Made by a program: the position numbers and the translations under genes. DNA of 64,000 nucleotides, taken from contig NZ_JAFFPS010000011.1 of the NCBI RefSeq assembly GCF_016919165.1, positions 1-64,000 on the forward strand, given 5' to 3'. The notes beneath the pieces are model-generated. The model was not told the DNA's origin. It ran no database searches and worked only from the letters and a program-made list of their open reading frames with translations. Within the stretch, counting starts at the first letter, position 1. Each line of letters starts with the position of its first letter. Origin of the DNA: Leptospira chreensis (GTDB lineage: Bacteria > Spirochaetota > Leptospiria > Leptospirales > Leptospiraceae). Shown one piece after another: positions 17,770 through 26,332 of this stretch.

Positions 17770-18396
17770 TTATTGAAATAACATAAATCTTTCGATGTAT
17801 ACAATCATTTCCACAATCTCAGCGATGATGCGGTCTATCTGTTTTGTAATTTGGATTTTTTCATCAGGGGTAATGACCTTGTCCATTCCCGCGTTTCCAT
17901 AAACCGCATAGAAGGTTTTGATTTCCGTGGAAAAGGTTGTATTGAACCATTCCTTAAATACCCGTTGTTTCATTTTGTATTCCGGTTTGATGGAACCACT
18001 CAGTTCCCATACAGATCCTTCGGTAAACCGAAGTCTTAGTTCAAATAAACCTCTGTCCTTTCGAATATAGGTTTCCTCGTCGACCGGTGTAAAATCGATT
18101 TTACGAAGCATGACAAGGACGAGTAAAATATTTTCTAAAAATTCGATGAGGTTCTTTTTTTCGGATCCACTGACTTTGGAATCATCACCTAAATGTTGTA
18201 AATAGGATTCACCCATTGCTTGGAAAAGGCGGGAAACTTCCACCATGCGGTCTTTAAAATTTTTGGGATCCGATAGTTCTTCTGGAAACCGACCGTAGGA
18301 TTTTAAATTGAAGTCATTGGAAATTTCTAACATGCCCAAATTTTCTTGGACTTGCTTATTTTCGTCAATCGATTCGATTTGAATTTTCCGAACCAA
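17770..18396 (-). CDS. Hypothetical cytoplasmic protein
   Basis: A 208-residue, helix-rich, acidic protein with no signal peptide and no domain I recognise. It has a FLENILLVLVMLRKIDF hydrophobic helix and a C-terminal helix rich in Ile (KQIDRIIAEIVEMIVYIER). The first codon is TTG at 18396, just 23 bases from the divergent lipoprotein gene; an internal ATG at residue 22 is another possible start. It lies upstream of the deacetylase gene on the same strand, so a shared pathway is possible but not shown. Confidence 0.65.
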   Translation of the reverse strand: MVRKIQIESIDENKQVQENLGMLEISNDFNLKSYGRFPEELSDPKNFKDRMVEVSRLFQAMGESYLQHLGDDSKVSGSEKKNLIEFLENILLVLVMLRKIDFTPVDEETYIRKDRGLFELRLRFTEGSVWELSGSIKPEYKMKQRVFKEWFNTTFSTEIKTFYAVYGNAGMDKVITPDEKIQITKQIDRIIAEIVEMIVYIERFMLFQ

Positions 18397-18419
18397 ATCA
18401 AAATCTTGTCATTACTACC

Positions 18420-19382
18420 ATGAAACAACTCACCACTTCGATTCTCCTTCTATTCTTAATCTCCTGCCAATCAGCATCCAAGATCGAAAAGAGACAAAAT
18501 TCCGATTCCTCTGGAATCACTCCCGATTTCATCGAAGGACTTTATATCAATACCAAAACCATAAGGGATAAAAAACGTTGGAGTCTCCTTTTCCAAGTGA
18601 TGAAAGATGCAGGGATGAATGCAGCCGTAGTGGACATCCAACCACATCCGCCAACCCCTGAGCAGGTAGCAGAGGCAAAAGCACTTGGTTTTTATATGGT
18701 AGCGCGCGTCGTCAATTTTGAAGGTGGACTCATAGAAAAAACACCTAACACAAACCTTATGGCCTCCATCCAAAAATCCATCAGAAAGGCCTGTGAATTA
18801 GGATTCCCGGAAATCCAGTTGGATTATATACGTTATGCTGATGGTGGAACCAATTTCAGTATGAGTTATGAAAAACGTTACGAATCCATTCTTGGTATTA
18901 TCAAAGATCATAAAGAAAAAACAAAAGACAGTTGTTCCAAAGACACTCGTTGGACTGCCGATGTATTTGGAAGAGTGCCTTTCATTGAAAACGATGTGAT
19001 TGGTCAAAAGGTGGAACCATTTAGTGAAGAGCTAAATGGATTGTATCCTATGTTGTATCCTTCTCATTTTTACGGCCTAACCAAACGAGTGGCAGACCCT
19101 TATGGAACAATCAAAGACGGCCTGGATTTAACTGTCAAACGTGCCAAACAAGGAACCAAAGCCATCGCTTGGATCCAAGGCTTCAATATGATGGTAGGGC
19201 CAAGTAAATTAAGTTATACCGACTATATCAAAGTGCAAATGCAAGGGGCCAAAGATTCTTTGGGTCATGGATTTATTGTTTGGAATGCCGGAAATGAATA
19301 CATCGATACAATGAATGCATACGAAAAATACAAATCGGAACCCACTCCAAACAACCAAAAACTAAGTCAAAACGACAAATAG
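18420..19382 (+). CDS. DUF4015-like putative glycoside hydrolase, lipoprotein
   Basis: A 320-residue lipoprotein with lipobox LISC at residues 13-16. The mature part looks like the TIM-barrel DUF4015 family (putative glycosyl hydrolases): the first strand GLYINTKTIRDKKRWSLLF, NAAVVDIQ, the barrel strands GFPEIQLDYIRYADGG and TADVFGRVPF, then GLYPMLYPSHF and AIAWIQGFN. The Asp of LDYIRY is a likely active-site residue. Export to the periplasm or cell surface is expected. It starts divergently from the hypothetical gene at 17770-18396 and stops just before a terminator-like hairpin shared with the convergent foldase gene. Confidence 0.8.
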   Translation: MKQLTTSILLLFLISCQSASKIEKRQNSDSSGITPDFIEGLYINTKTIRDKKRWSLLFQVMKDAGMNAAVVDIQPHPPTPEQVAEAKALGFYMVARVVNFEGGLIEKTPNTNLMASIQKSIRKACELGFPEIQLDYIRYADGGTNFSMSYEKRYESILGIIKDHKEKTKDSCSKDTRWTADVFGRVPFIENDVIGQKVEPFSEELNGLYPMLYPSHFYGLTKRVADPYGTIKDGLDLTVKRAKQGTKAIAWIQGFNMMVGPSKLSYTDYIKVQMQGAKDSLGHGFIVWNAGNEYIDTMNAYEKYKSEPTPNNQKLSQNDK

Positions 19383-19428
19383 GTTATCGTTACTGAACTA
19401 AACAATCCACGAAAAGACTAACAAGCGA

Positions 19429-19448
19429 GCGGGATTTTATTTTCCCGC
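19429..19448. terminator. Hairpin between DUF4015 gene and lipase foldase gene
   Basis: GCGGGA (19429-19434) pairs with TCCCGC (19443-19448) across a T/A-rich loop that contains the foldase stop codon. It lies between convergent genes and may stop transcription from both. Confidence 0.45.
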
Positions 19449-20459
19449 TTCTTCTATATTCTTTCGCCTGATATAAGCATCTGCTTCTTCTTCGGAGCCA
19501 AGAAATTGAATTCGTAAATCTTTCAGTTTCTTTTCCTTATCTGCAGCCGAAAGATTGGCATTCTCTTTCAAAAATTCCTTCTCTTTCGCTTCATATTTGG
19601 ATATAGACTCATGGAACTTAGATTCTTTTGCTCTTTCTTCTGCTAAATTATTAGCTCGTTCTTTTCCAAAATATTTAGTTTCGATACGATTGAGATACTT
19701 TTCTTTTTCCTTGGGATCAGTGATGGCATTCAAATCTTTATCACGAAGACTCATTTCCATTTGGTAGTGATCAAACTTATCTTCTCTGGATACGAGAGAA
19801 TCGTAATAGGTTCCGTAAGTTTTTTTCTTTAAGTCTTCAAATTGTTTTACCCGTTGTTCTGTAGGTAAGTTTGCCGATTGTTTGATAAAATTTTGGCTCC
19901 CTTCTAAAAAGGAAACTTGCGATTCTTCCATTCCAAAAATCAAATCTGCTTTGTCGTTTAGGACATCCCGACGTTTGGCTTTGATTTTTTCATACAATTC
20001 CACAAAGGATAAATCTGTTGGTTGTTCCCATTTACGATATTCTTCTTCATATCGAAAGTAGGATAAAAACAAATCTTTTACCTTTTCTTTATCGGGAGAT
20101 TCATATTCAGAATCGATATAGGCAAGGATGGTTGCATTACATTGGTCTGGTGTGTATTCGGCTTTGCACTTACGTCTGAGTGCCCAAACTTCCCAAACAA
20201 AGTTGACCTTACCCGATTTTAAATCATCTAACAACTCTAAGTAGGGTTTGGTTCTGTCTTCTCGGAAAGGAGAGATTGCTTCTTCCCAAAAACCTTCACC
20301 TGTTCCAAGGGGTGCGATTCGCTCCATGGCCATTTGTTCTTCAGGAGTTAGCGATTGTTTTGATTGGTTGGGGTTTGTGTCTTGTTTTAAAAAGTAAAGT
20401 ATACCCAAGAAGAAAATAAGAAATATAATAACGATGATAATAATTTTTTTAAAATCCAT
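19437..20459 (-). CDS. Lipase-specific foldase-like protein (lif 1)
   Basis: A 340-residue protein with one N-terminal membrane helix (residues about 5-23, IIIIVIIFLIFFLGILYFL) and a long, charged, all-helical periplasmic part (repeats such as LEGSQNFIKQ, LNRIETKYFG, LKDLRIQFLG). That layout matches lipase chaperones (Lif/LifO), membrane-anchored helical proteins that wrap around and activate secreted lipases. The foldase motif RxxFDY is represented only loosely (LSYFRYEEEY). It lies directly behind a secreted lipase gene, the usual Lif context, but an intrinsic terminator separates them, so expression may be partly uncoupled. Confidence 0.8.
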   Translation of the reverse strand: MDFKKIIIIVIIFLIFFLGILYFLKQDTNPNQSKQSLTPEEQMAMERIAPLGTGEGFWEEAISPFREDRTKPYLELLDDLKSGKVNFVWEVWALRRKCKAEYTPDQCNATILAYIDSEYESPDKEKVKDLFLSYFRYEEEYRKWEQPTDLSFVELYEKIKAKRRDVLNDKADLIFGMEESQVSFLEGSQNFIKQSANLPTEQRVKQFEDLKKKTYGTYYDSLVSREDKFDHYQMEMSLRDKDLNAITDPKEKEKYLNRIETKYFGKERANNLAEERAKESKFHESISKYEAKEKEFLKENANLSAADKEKKLKDLRIQFLGSEEEADAYIRRKNIEEAGK

Positions 20460-20513
20460 TCTGACTGTACTTGAGACCTAATGAGGAATTTAGATTAGAA
20501 ATTGTTTAGAAAT

Positions 20514-20539
20514 AAAAAAAGCCGGATTTGGTATCCGGC
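20514..20539 (-). terminator. Intrinsic terminator between lipase 1 and its foldase
   Basis: On the minus strand GCCGGAT (20539-20533), loop of five, ATCCGGC (20527-20521) is followed at once by seven U (20520-20514). It begins 15 bases after the lipase stop and ends before the foldase start at 20459. A fraction of transcripts should stop here, giving more lipase than foldase mRNA. Confidence 0.85.
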
Positions 20540-20554
20540 TTTTGGAACTGATTT

Positions 20555-21466
20555 TTATAAACCAGCTTTTGCGTTTTTTGCGATATTTAGGTAATGACCT
20601 TGCACATCGAAGTAGTTTTGTCCGCTCCAAGCCAAGTTCGTTGCTTGTAAGTGGTCAATTCCAGTAGCAAACCAAAAAGAAGAAGGTGTTCCTTTCCATG
20701 TTCCCCATTTTTGAGAATTGAGTGGAACCACACCATCGTTACCACCACCTAGTCCATAGAAAATTCCACCAGCCCAAGTGATTGGGTGAGTGAGTGCCAT
20801 GATAGGGTGTTGGATGAGATCAGCCCAAGCCATTTCACTTCCATAAGAGTAGTATTTGATTCCTGATTTGTTAGGTGAATTTGCGTTAAAAGTCTTCACG
20901 TAACTTACTGTCAGTGATTTTCCCATTGCGATTACATCTTGTGGACGACCGTCACGGTAAACTAACTTAGCAAGTAAACTGAGTGCTGAATTTGCGAAAG
21001 GTTGTAACCAACCAGGAATCACTCCCAGAACGATATCAGCCATTGGAGCCCCTTGGTGAAGGGAGTTGATAGTTGTAACCGTTTGTGTTTTTCCATTGAA
21101 TCCGAGATTGGATACCATATAACGAATGACAAGTCCACCTTGGCTATGGCCCATCAAATGAACCTTAGAACAACCGTTTGCTGTCATCCAAGTAGTCACT
21201 GAAGACTGAATTTGGCTAGCACGAGTAGGAATGGAATTTGTAGCCGAACTTCCAGGAGTGGTGACTTTTGCACCTTGGCTACGAAGATAACCGTCAAGGC
21301 CTCCCCAATACTTTACGAGTCCACCAGCTAGACCTTGGGTATCATCAAAACCAAGGATTCCATGAACAAGTGCAATGCACTGGCCATCAAGAGGACCGGC
21401 AAACAGACCGGAGGTGGGGACGGAGAGGAGGGTCGCTAAAACCCCAATCAAGATTTTCTTTTTCAT
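20555..21466 (-). CDS. Secreted triacylglycerol lipase 1
   Basis: A 303-residue lipase with a Sec signal peptide ending near SGLFAGP. The mature enzyme begins IALVHGILGFD (oxyanion region) and has the nucleophile elbow LMGHSQGGLV. Its Asp is in GGNDGVVPLNS and its His in GIDHLQATN, as in foldase-dependent Pseudomonas/Burkholderia (family I.1/I.2) lipases. The predicted reaction is hydrolysis of long-chain triglycerides outside the cell or in the periplasm. AGGTG precedes the ATG at 21466. It belongs to a lipase-foldase-lipase-foldase array on the minus strand. The terminator right after it may set its ratio to the foldase. Confidence 0.93.
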   Translation of the reverse strand: MKKKILIGVLATLLSVPTSGLFAGPLDGQCIALVHGILGFDDTQGLAGGLVKYWGGLDGYLRSQGAKVTTPGSSATNSIPTRASQIQSSVTTWMTANGCSKVHLMGHSQGGLVIRYMVSNLGFNGKTQTVTTINSLHQGAPMADIVLGVIPGWLQPFANSALSLLAKLVYRDGRPQDVIAMGKSLTVSYVKTFNANSPNKSGIKYYSYGSEMAWADLIQHPIMALTHPITWAGGIFYGLGGGNDGVVPLNSQKWGTWKGTPSSFWFATGIDHLQATNLAWSGQNYFDVQGHYLNIAKNAKAGL

Positions 21467-21569
21467 ATTTCACCTGAACTTTCTATGTTTTTTACAATAT
21501 AAACCCACAAGAATGACATGAGTCAATAACTTATGGCAATATTAAGTCAAATGTTTCGGAACAATGTTC

Positions 21570-22607
21570 TTAGTTGACACCGTATGTTCTCTCTTCCTGG
21601 GTCCGGTAGTAACCGCTCGCCTCCTCGTTTTCGATGATATCTGCCTCTTCTCCAAAGAGTTTCTTACGTAGGGAATCCAGTTCTCTTTCTTCTTCGGGGC
21701 TCATTCCCCCTTTTTTGGAAGAAAGTTGGGTGCGTTTCTCTGAATACTTTTGTTGATTTTGCCAAATCTTCTCCCTTTCTTCCTCCAAGGCGTCCCACCT
21801 GCTGAGGGCAGAATTGTCCATACCCATGGTGGCGCGGATCTCCCTAAGGGCCGATTTTCTCTCTCCAAAGGAAAGAACCTTTAAGTCTTTTTGAACCGAG
21901 ACCATAAATCCTTCGGTGAGCTGGTCCCGTTTGTTTTCCATAAGGCGCGGGTATTCTTTTCCAAACTGTTCTTTCAGAGTTTGCGAATAATTACTGAGTT
22001 TGGCATCTAAATTTCCGGCGGGGCTTTCTTTGATTCGTTTCAAAGTATCACCAATGGTTGTCATTTTCTTTTCCATAGACCAAATTTGATCTGCCTTCTC
22101 TCCAAACAAACGATACCTTTCTTTCCAAATCATTTGCCTTCTGGCCTCATCAGACAAAAGACCCACCTTACTCATGTTTGATTCTCTAAATCGATTGTAG
22201 TTATAAAGATTCTCTGACATTCGCATCAGTTCCAAAACTTTATTTGGAAAAGCAAATCCAAGAATTTGATTTAACACACGAACCCAATCATTGGGATAAA
22301 GTTTGGGAAGGTCTTTCATAAGCTCTTCGATCATCGCAATTTGAGCCGCAGGGTTATCTATGTTCTTCCCATATTTTTCCTGCAAAATCCTTGCGATCTC
22401 CTCGACGGAGTATTCCATTAATTTGTGATCGGAATAATCTTCTGGTAAGGAAGGAAGTTCGCGGGAATCAAAAGTTTTCCCTTCGGATAAAATGGATTCG
22501 AAGTCTTTTTGGTTTTTATCTTTTCCAGAACGAAGGAAAAGAATACTAATGAAAAGAACAGATGCTGATATGAGAACAATGTATAAGATTTTTTTATTTT
22601 TTATCAT
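21570..22607 (-). CDS. Lipase-specific foldase-like protein (lif 2)
   Basis: A membrane-anchored helical protein of about 345 residues. A Lys-rich start and one helix (ILYIVLISASVLFISILFL) are followed by long charged helices (WKERYRLFGEKADQIWSMEK; LDSLRKKLFGEEADIIEN). The ending resembles that of lif 1 (RIQFLGSEEEADAYI), so the two are paralogues. I prefer the ATG at 22607, because the longer frame starts with TTG inside a strong hairpin. It follows the lipase 2 gene by about 80 bases and should fold that lipase in the periplasm before export. Confidence 0.78.
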   Translation of the reverse strand: MIKNKKILYIVLISASVLFISILFLRSGKDKNQKDFESILSEGKTFDSRELPSLPEDYSDHKLMEYSVEEIARILQEKYGKNIDNPAAQIAMIEELMKDLPKLYPNDWVRVLNQILGFAFPNKVLELMRMSENLYNYNRFRESNMSKVGLLSDEARRQMIWKERYRLFGEKADQIWSMEKKMTTIGDTLKRIKESPAGNLDAKLSNYSQTLKEQFGKEYPRLMENKRDQLTEGFMVSVQKDLKVLSFGERKSALREIRATMGMDNSALSRWDALEEEREKIWQNQQKYSEKRTQLSSKKGGMSPEEERELDSLRKKLFGEEADIIENEEASGYYRTQEERTYGVN

Positions 22608-22652
22608 AATGAAAAATGAATGGGTATTATTTGATTTTTTTGGATAAGACAC

Positions 22653-22680
22653 CATTGGCGGCAAATGGATACCGCCAATG
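22653..22680. other. Hairpin at lipase 2 - foldase 2 junction
   Basis: CATTGGCGG (22653-22661) pairs perfectly with CCGCCAATG (22672-22680), with further flanking pairs. It begins 10 bases after the lipase 2 stop. No U-tract follows, so it is more likely an mRNA stabiliser or processing site than a terminator. Confidence 0.6.
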
Positions 22681-22689
22681 TATCTTACG

Positions 22690-23802
22690 TTAACCGCCTT
22701 TGGTTACGATAAACTCTAAGATGGATGCATAAAATTCTTCTTCGCTAAATGTATCTGGTGGAACACCTACCACATCCAAGTGATCTTGGCTCACAACAGA
22801 AGCTTTTGATGTCATTTGCGCTGATGTTGGTGCATTTAAGTTACCAACATAACCTAAACCTGTATTGACTGTAATGGTATCAAAACAAAGTGCACATTCG
22901 TTGTATTGCAAACGATTCCCCATTTGTTGAGAGTTGATTCCGACAACACCATCATCGTCACCATTTCCGCGGGTTCCGTCACCTTTCCCTGCAGCACCAT
23001 CGTTATCACAATCATCGACACAATAACCATCACCATCGATATTGTAGAACCCTTCTTTCAACAAAAACAAAGCAGGGTTTGTATTCAAACTATCTTGCGC
23101 AGTGATGATGGATGCCCAATAATTTGCGGTATTGGCATCTACGTTATAATTGTTGTTAAATGCTTTCATTCCCGTAGTCACACCATCAGTGGAAGAATAA
23201 TCATTATACACCAATTGTTTTGCAGCTGCGACTCCATCATTTCCAGAACCATAAATTGTATTTCCAAAAAGTTTCGCAAGGGCATCGACGACAGAAGTGA
23301 CTCCAGGACCTAAGTCTAAAATGTATTTAGCAGTCGGTGATCCTCTATGAGGACTGGATACAGAAACCATGACATGAACCACTTGTCTTCCGTAACGAGC
23401 ACGTAAAACTGCCGCGGCTTTTCTCGCATCAAGTCCACCTTGTGAGTGACCAATGATATTTACCTTAGTGGCTCCCGTGGAGGTCATGTAGTTTTGGATG
23501 CGGTCGGCGAGTTGTGTTCCACGCACTTCCGAAGATTGGAAGGGAGTGACACTGGCAGCTAATGCCTTTTGGCCGGAATGGATATTGCCGTTACAAGCAG
23601 TTTCCAATAACTCATCACAAGGGTCTCCGACAAAGGTACCGTAGTCGTTACCAAAGTAGTAGTATCCCAGTAAGTTGTCGAATCCGGCAAGCCCGTGAGC
23701 AAACACAACCGGATACACTGTCTTCCTTGCACCAGCATGCACACCCGTCGCAAAGACAAGGAGGGCGATGAGGCAAACAAGGTTTCTTTTTTTTTGGTTC
23801 AT
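22690..23802 (-). CDS. Secreted lipase 2 with Asp/Gly-rich insertion
   Basis: A 370-residue exported lipase with a signal peptide ending near GVHAGA. It has VVFAHGLAGFDNLLGYYYFG, the nucleophile elbow IIGHSQGGLDAR, SSPHRGSPTA, an Asp in DDDGVVGINSQ and a His in SQDHLDVVGV. It is closer to the Pseudomonas family I.1/I.2 type than lipase 1. Between about residues 255 and 290 lies an Asp/Gly-rich insertion starting NIDGDGYCVDDCDNDG, which looks like a calcium-binding loop with two Cys. The gene is first in the lipase-foldase array; a palindrome lies upstream of its ATG. Secretion is expected to depend on the adjacent foldase. Confidence 0.92.
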   Translation of the reverse strand: MNQKKRNLVCLIALLVFATGVHAGARKTVYPVVFAHGLAGFDNLLGYYYFGNDYGTFVGDPCDELLETACNGNIHSGQKALAASVTPFQSSEVRGTQLADRIQNYMTSTGATKVNIIGHSQGGLDARKAAAVLRARYGRQVVHVMVSVSSPHRGSPTAKYILDLGPGVTSVVDALAKLFGNTIYGSGNDGVAAAKQLVYNDYSSTDGVTTGMKAFNNNYNVDANTANYWASIITAQDSLNTNPALFLLKEGFYNIDGDGYCVDDCDNDGAAGKGDGTRGNGDDDGVVGINSQQMGNRLQYNECALCFDTITVNTGLGYVGNLNAPTSAQMTSKASVVSQDHLDVVGVPPDTFSEEEFYASILEFIVTKGG

Positions 23803-23846
23803 AAATCACCTCTGAACAATCTACAAACCAGTACGAAACGTACGGA

Positions 23847-23862
23847 AATTGTCAAGACAATT
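23847..23862. promoter_or_regulatory. Inverted repeat in lipase promoter region
   Basis: AATTGTC-AA-GACAATT, perfect seven-base arms, lies 45-60 bases upstream of the lipase 2 ATG. On the minus strand it contains TTGACA, which could serve as a -35 element, so a regulator bound here would overlap it. A convincing -10 is not visible. Candidate operator only. Confidence 0.35.
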
Positions 23863-24004
23863 GTGTCAAAATGTACGCTTTGGGTGTCATTTTGAATTCA
23901 TTAGCGTAAGTACCGAAGTTTTTGAAACCATTTGGACACAATCCAAGGGTTCTGCCTAAGGAGAAGGAAGGAGATTTCTGGACTTAGTTCGTCTAAAACC
24001 AAAG

Positions 24005-24874
24005 ATGAAAATCGTTATGAGCCAAATCCAAAAATTCCATCCTATCTGGATCTGTTTGGGAATGTTTTTGGCTGTAACCCAATGCCAAAAGAAAGCAGAA
24101 GGCCAAACGACAGACGTCCTTCTCGGAACGGTACTCGCTTACCAAGCTGCAACCACCATCACTTGTACGAGTGACCAACTGAACAAAACCCAGAATGCAA
24201 GGATCTTCCAAACGAGTTTTGAATCCACCGCAGAATTTGCTTCATTCTATTCAGTTCCTTCCCCTTATCAATCTGCTGCCACCCATGGGCAAAGCACCGA
24301 ACAAAAACGCACCGGTACCTATTCGCACAAAGCCTCCATTCTTACGGCAGGTCCCTCTTGTTTGTACCCTCAGAATTGTAACCATAGAGGGTATCCCACA
24401 ATCCAACTCAACAAACTTCCGTCAGGTGGATTTAAGACCCCAGTTTTAATCGAGTTTTATGTTTATCTAGATATAAGTCTGCCGGGTACAGCTGATTGGT
24501 TTAGTTTTGCTACTTACTCTGCCGATCCCAGTGACCTTTGGAGGCGGGTGGTGCTTATCAATATTGATTCCAAAAATTATGCTTATTTGATGCATGTTCC
24601 CTTACATAACCAAAGCCAACACAATTACCAAAACACAGCCCTTAGTTTTCCACAGAGACAGTGGACAAAACTCACCACCTGCTTAGATTTTTCGCCTACC
24701 GGTGGAATGGCTAAGGATTGGATGGATGGAACTTTGATTTCCACAGCCAATGTTTCTGGCGGGTGCGGAGTCCTCGAACAAGCACACTTTGGTTTGTATG
24801 CTTCCCCCACTCTCAGTTCAGGTATAGTGTTTAATGATGATTTACGAATAGAGGAAGTATCAATTTGTCCATAA
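24005..24874 (+). CDS. Lipoprotein, probable ConA-like jelly-roll fold
   Basis: A 289-residue lipoprotein. The signal ends in the lipobox LAVTQC. The mature part (IFQTSFESTAEFASFYSV, LIEFYVYLDISLPGTADWFS, RQWTKLTTCLDFSP, FNDDLRIEEVSIC) has the strand pattern of polysaccharide-lyase-like or LamG-like jelly rolls. Conserved cysteines are present, but no catalytic residues can be named. The start may be ATG 24005 or ATG 24017; neither has a strong ribosome site. It is divergent from the lipase array, with about 200 bases between them. Function unknown; surface location is inferred. Confidence 0.75.
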   Translation: MKIVMSQIQKFHPIWICLGMFLAVTQCQKKAEGQTTDVLLGTVLAYQAATTITCTSDQLNKTQNARIFQTSFESTAEFASFYSVPSPYQSAATHGQSTEQKRTGTYSHKASILTAGPSCLYPQNCNHRGYPTIQLNKLPSGGFKTPVLIEFYVYLDISLPGTADWFSFATYSADPSDLWRRVVLINIDSKNYAYLMHVPLHNQSQHNYQNTALSFPQRQWTKLTTCLDFSPTGGMAKDWMDGTLISTANVSGGCGVLEQAHFGLYASPTLSSGIVFNDDLRIEEVSICP

Positions 24875-24930
24875 GTGGATAGGAAGATTGGGTTTCAAAT
24901 GAAACCTAAACTCTTGAGATAAAGGGAAAT

Positions 24931-24949
24931 ACATTGGCAGTGCCAATGT
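24931..24949. terminator. Hairpin between convergent lipoprotein gene and radA
   Basis: ACATTGGC (24931-24938) pairs with GCCAATGT (24942-24949) over a three-base loop. It lies in the 90-base gap between converging genes. No clear U-tract on either strand. Confidence 0.45.
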
Positions 24950-24964
24950 GAAGATTTAAAAAAA

Positions 24965-26332
24965 CTAAAAACCTAACTCTTGTAAGTGTTTAACAGGGGT
25001 GAGTTCTAAAGAAGAAAAAACTCCATCCACTTCTTTGAAGTTCCCTTGTGGAATGTAGACTTTGGAAATTCCAATTCCTGCGAGTTCCTTCAGGCGCAAA
25101 GTAATTTGGCCCACACTTCTCACTTCTCCGGAAAGTCCCACCTCTCCTAGAAACCCAATCTCTCTGGAAACTGGTTTGTCTTTAAAGGAGGAAGCAATGG
25201 AGGCCGCAATGGCTAAGTCAAGGCTCGGTTCGTCAATGCTAAGACCACCCGCAAGATTGCTAAAGATATCTGATTCGGATAATGGAAATCCCAAATACTT
25301 TTCGAGAACCGCGGAAAGTAAAATCACACGGCGGTTGTCGAGTCCTTCTGCCATACGACGCGCTTGTCCATAAGAGGATTTCGTAACTAACGCCTGTACT
25401 TCGACACTAATCGCGCGTGATCCTTCCATCACAGAAGACAAAACACTTCCAGAGCGTTCTTCTGATTCCGGAGAAATAAACAATCGATGGCGATCCAAAA
25501 CTTGTTTTAACCCGCCAAATACCATTTCGAATATGGCAGTGTCTCCCACGGCTCCGAACCTGTTTTTAACGGCCCGTAAAATTCGATAATAATTGAATCT
25601 ATCGCCTTCAAAATATAAAACCGTATCCACCAAATGTTCTAAAACTTTGGGGCCAGCAATTTGTCCGTCTTTGGTGATATGACCAATAAGAAAAATGGGC
25701 ACGGAAGTTCGTTTGGCGGTTTCTAAAAAGATTTGTGAGGACTCACGGAGTTGGGTGATCGTCCCTGCTTGGTTGACTAAACTTTCTTTTAAGATGGTTT
25801 GGATGGAATCGATAAAAACCACTTTTGGTTTTAAGTCAGAAATCATTTGTGAGATATTTTCTGCATACACCTCAGAAGAAAGTAAAATGTTTTCGGAGGT
25901 GACACCCATTCGTTTGGCACGAAGTCCAATTTGAGAAGCCGACTCTTCCCCAGAAATGTATAAAACCTTTCCTTCGTTTGCAATGTTTTTGGCAATCTCG
26001 AGAACAAGAGTGGATTTTCCCACTCCCGGTTCCCCACCAACTAACACTAAACTGCCGGGAACAATCCCCCCACCAAGAACCAAATCCAATTCGCTAAATC
26101 CAGTGGTCGTACGAATGTGAGCATCACTCACCACAGAGCCAATGGATTTGGGATCGGTATACCTTCTGTCTTTTGGTTTTTGGGAAACGGGGGAATCAAA
26201 CCGACCCGTTGAAGTATTTGTCACTTCATCGATTTGATTCCATTCCCCGCAGGATGGACATTTTCCTGCCCAACGACTAAAAGTATCTCCGCAGGATTTA
26301 CATTGGTATTGGGGAAGTTGTTTTTTTGCCAT
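24965..26332 (-). CDS. radA: DNA repair protein RadA
   Basis: A 455-residue recombination helper that promotes branch migration with RecA. In order: a C4 zinc finger (CKSCGDTFSRWAGKCPSCG), Walker A GGEPGVGKST, Walker B VVFIDSIQTI, the RadA-specific KNRFG motif (KNRFGAVGDTAIFEM) and a C-terminal Lon-like domain (GLSIDEPSLDLAIAASI, FLGEVGLSGEVRSV). Start at 26332, where its ATG overlaps the stop of the ribonuclease D gene by one base (TGATG). The longer frame to 26401 is a fusion into that gene and is rejected. Confidence 0.96.
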   Translation of the reverse strand: MAKKQLPQYQCKSCGDTFSRWAGKCPSCGEWNQIDEVTNTSTGRFDSPVSQKPKDRRYTDPKSIGSVVSDAHIRTTTGFSELDLVLGGGIVPGSLVLVGGEPGVGKSTLVLEIAKNIANEGKVLYISGEESASQIGLRAKRMGVTSENILLSSEVYAENISQMISDLKPKVVFIDSIQTILKESLVNQAGTITQLRESSQIFLETAKRTSVPIFLIGHITKDGQIAGPKVLEHLVDTVLYFEGDRFNYYRILRAVKNRFGAVGDTAIFEMVFGGLKQVLDRHRLFISPESEERSGSVLSSVMEGSRAISVEVQALVTKSSYGQARRMAEGLDNRRVILLSAVLEKYLGFPLSESDIFSNLAGGLSIDEPSLDLAIAASIASSFKDKPVSREIGFLGEVGLSGEVRSVGQITLRLKELAGIGISKVYIPQGNFKEVDGVFSSLELTPVKHLQELGF

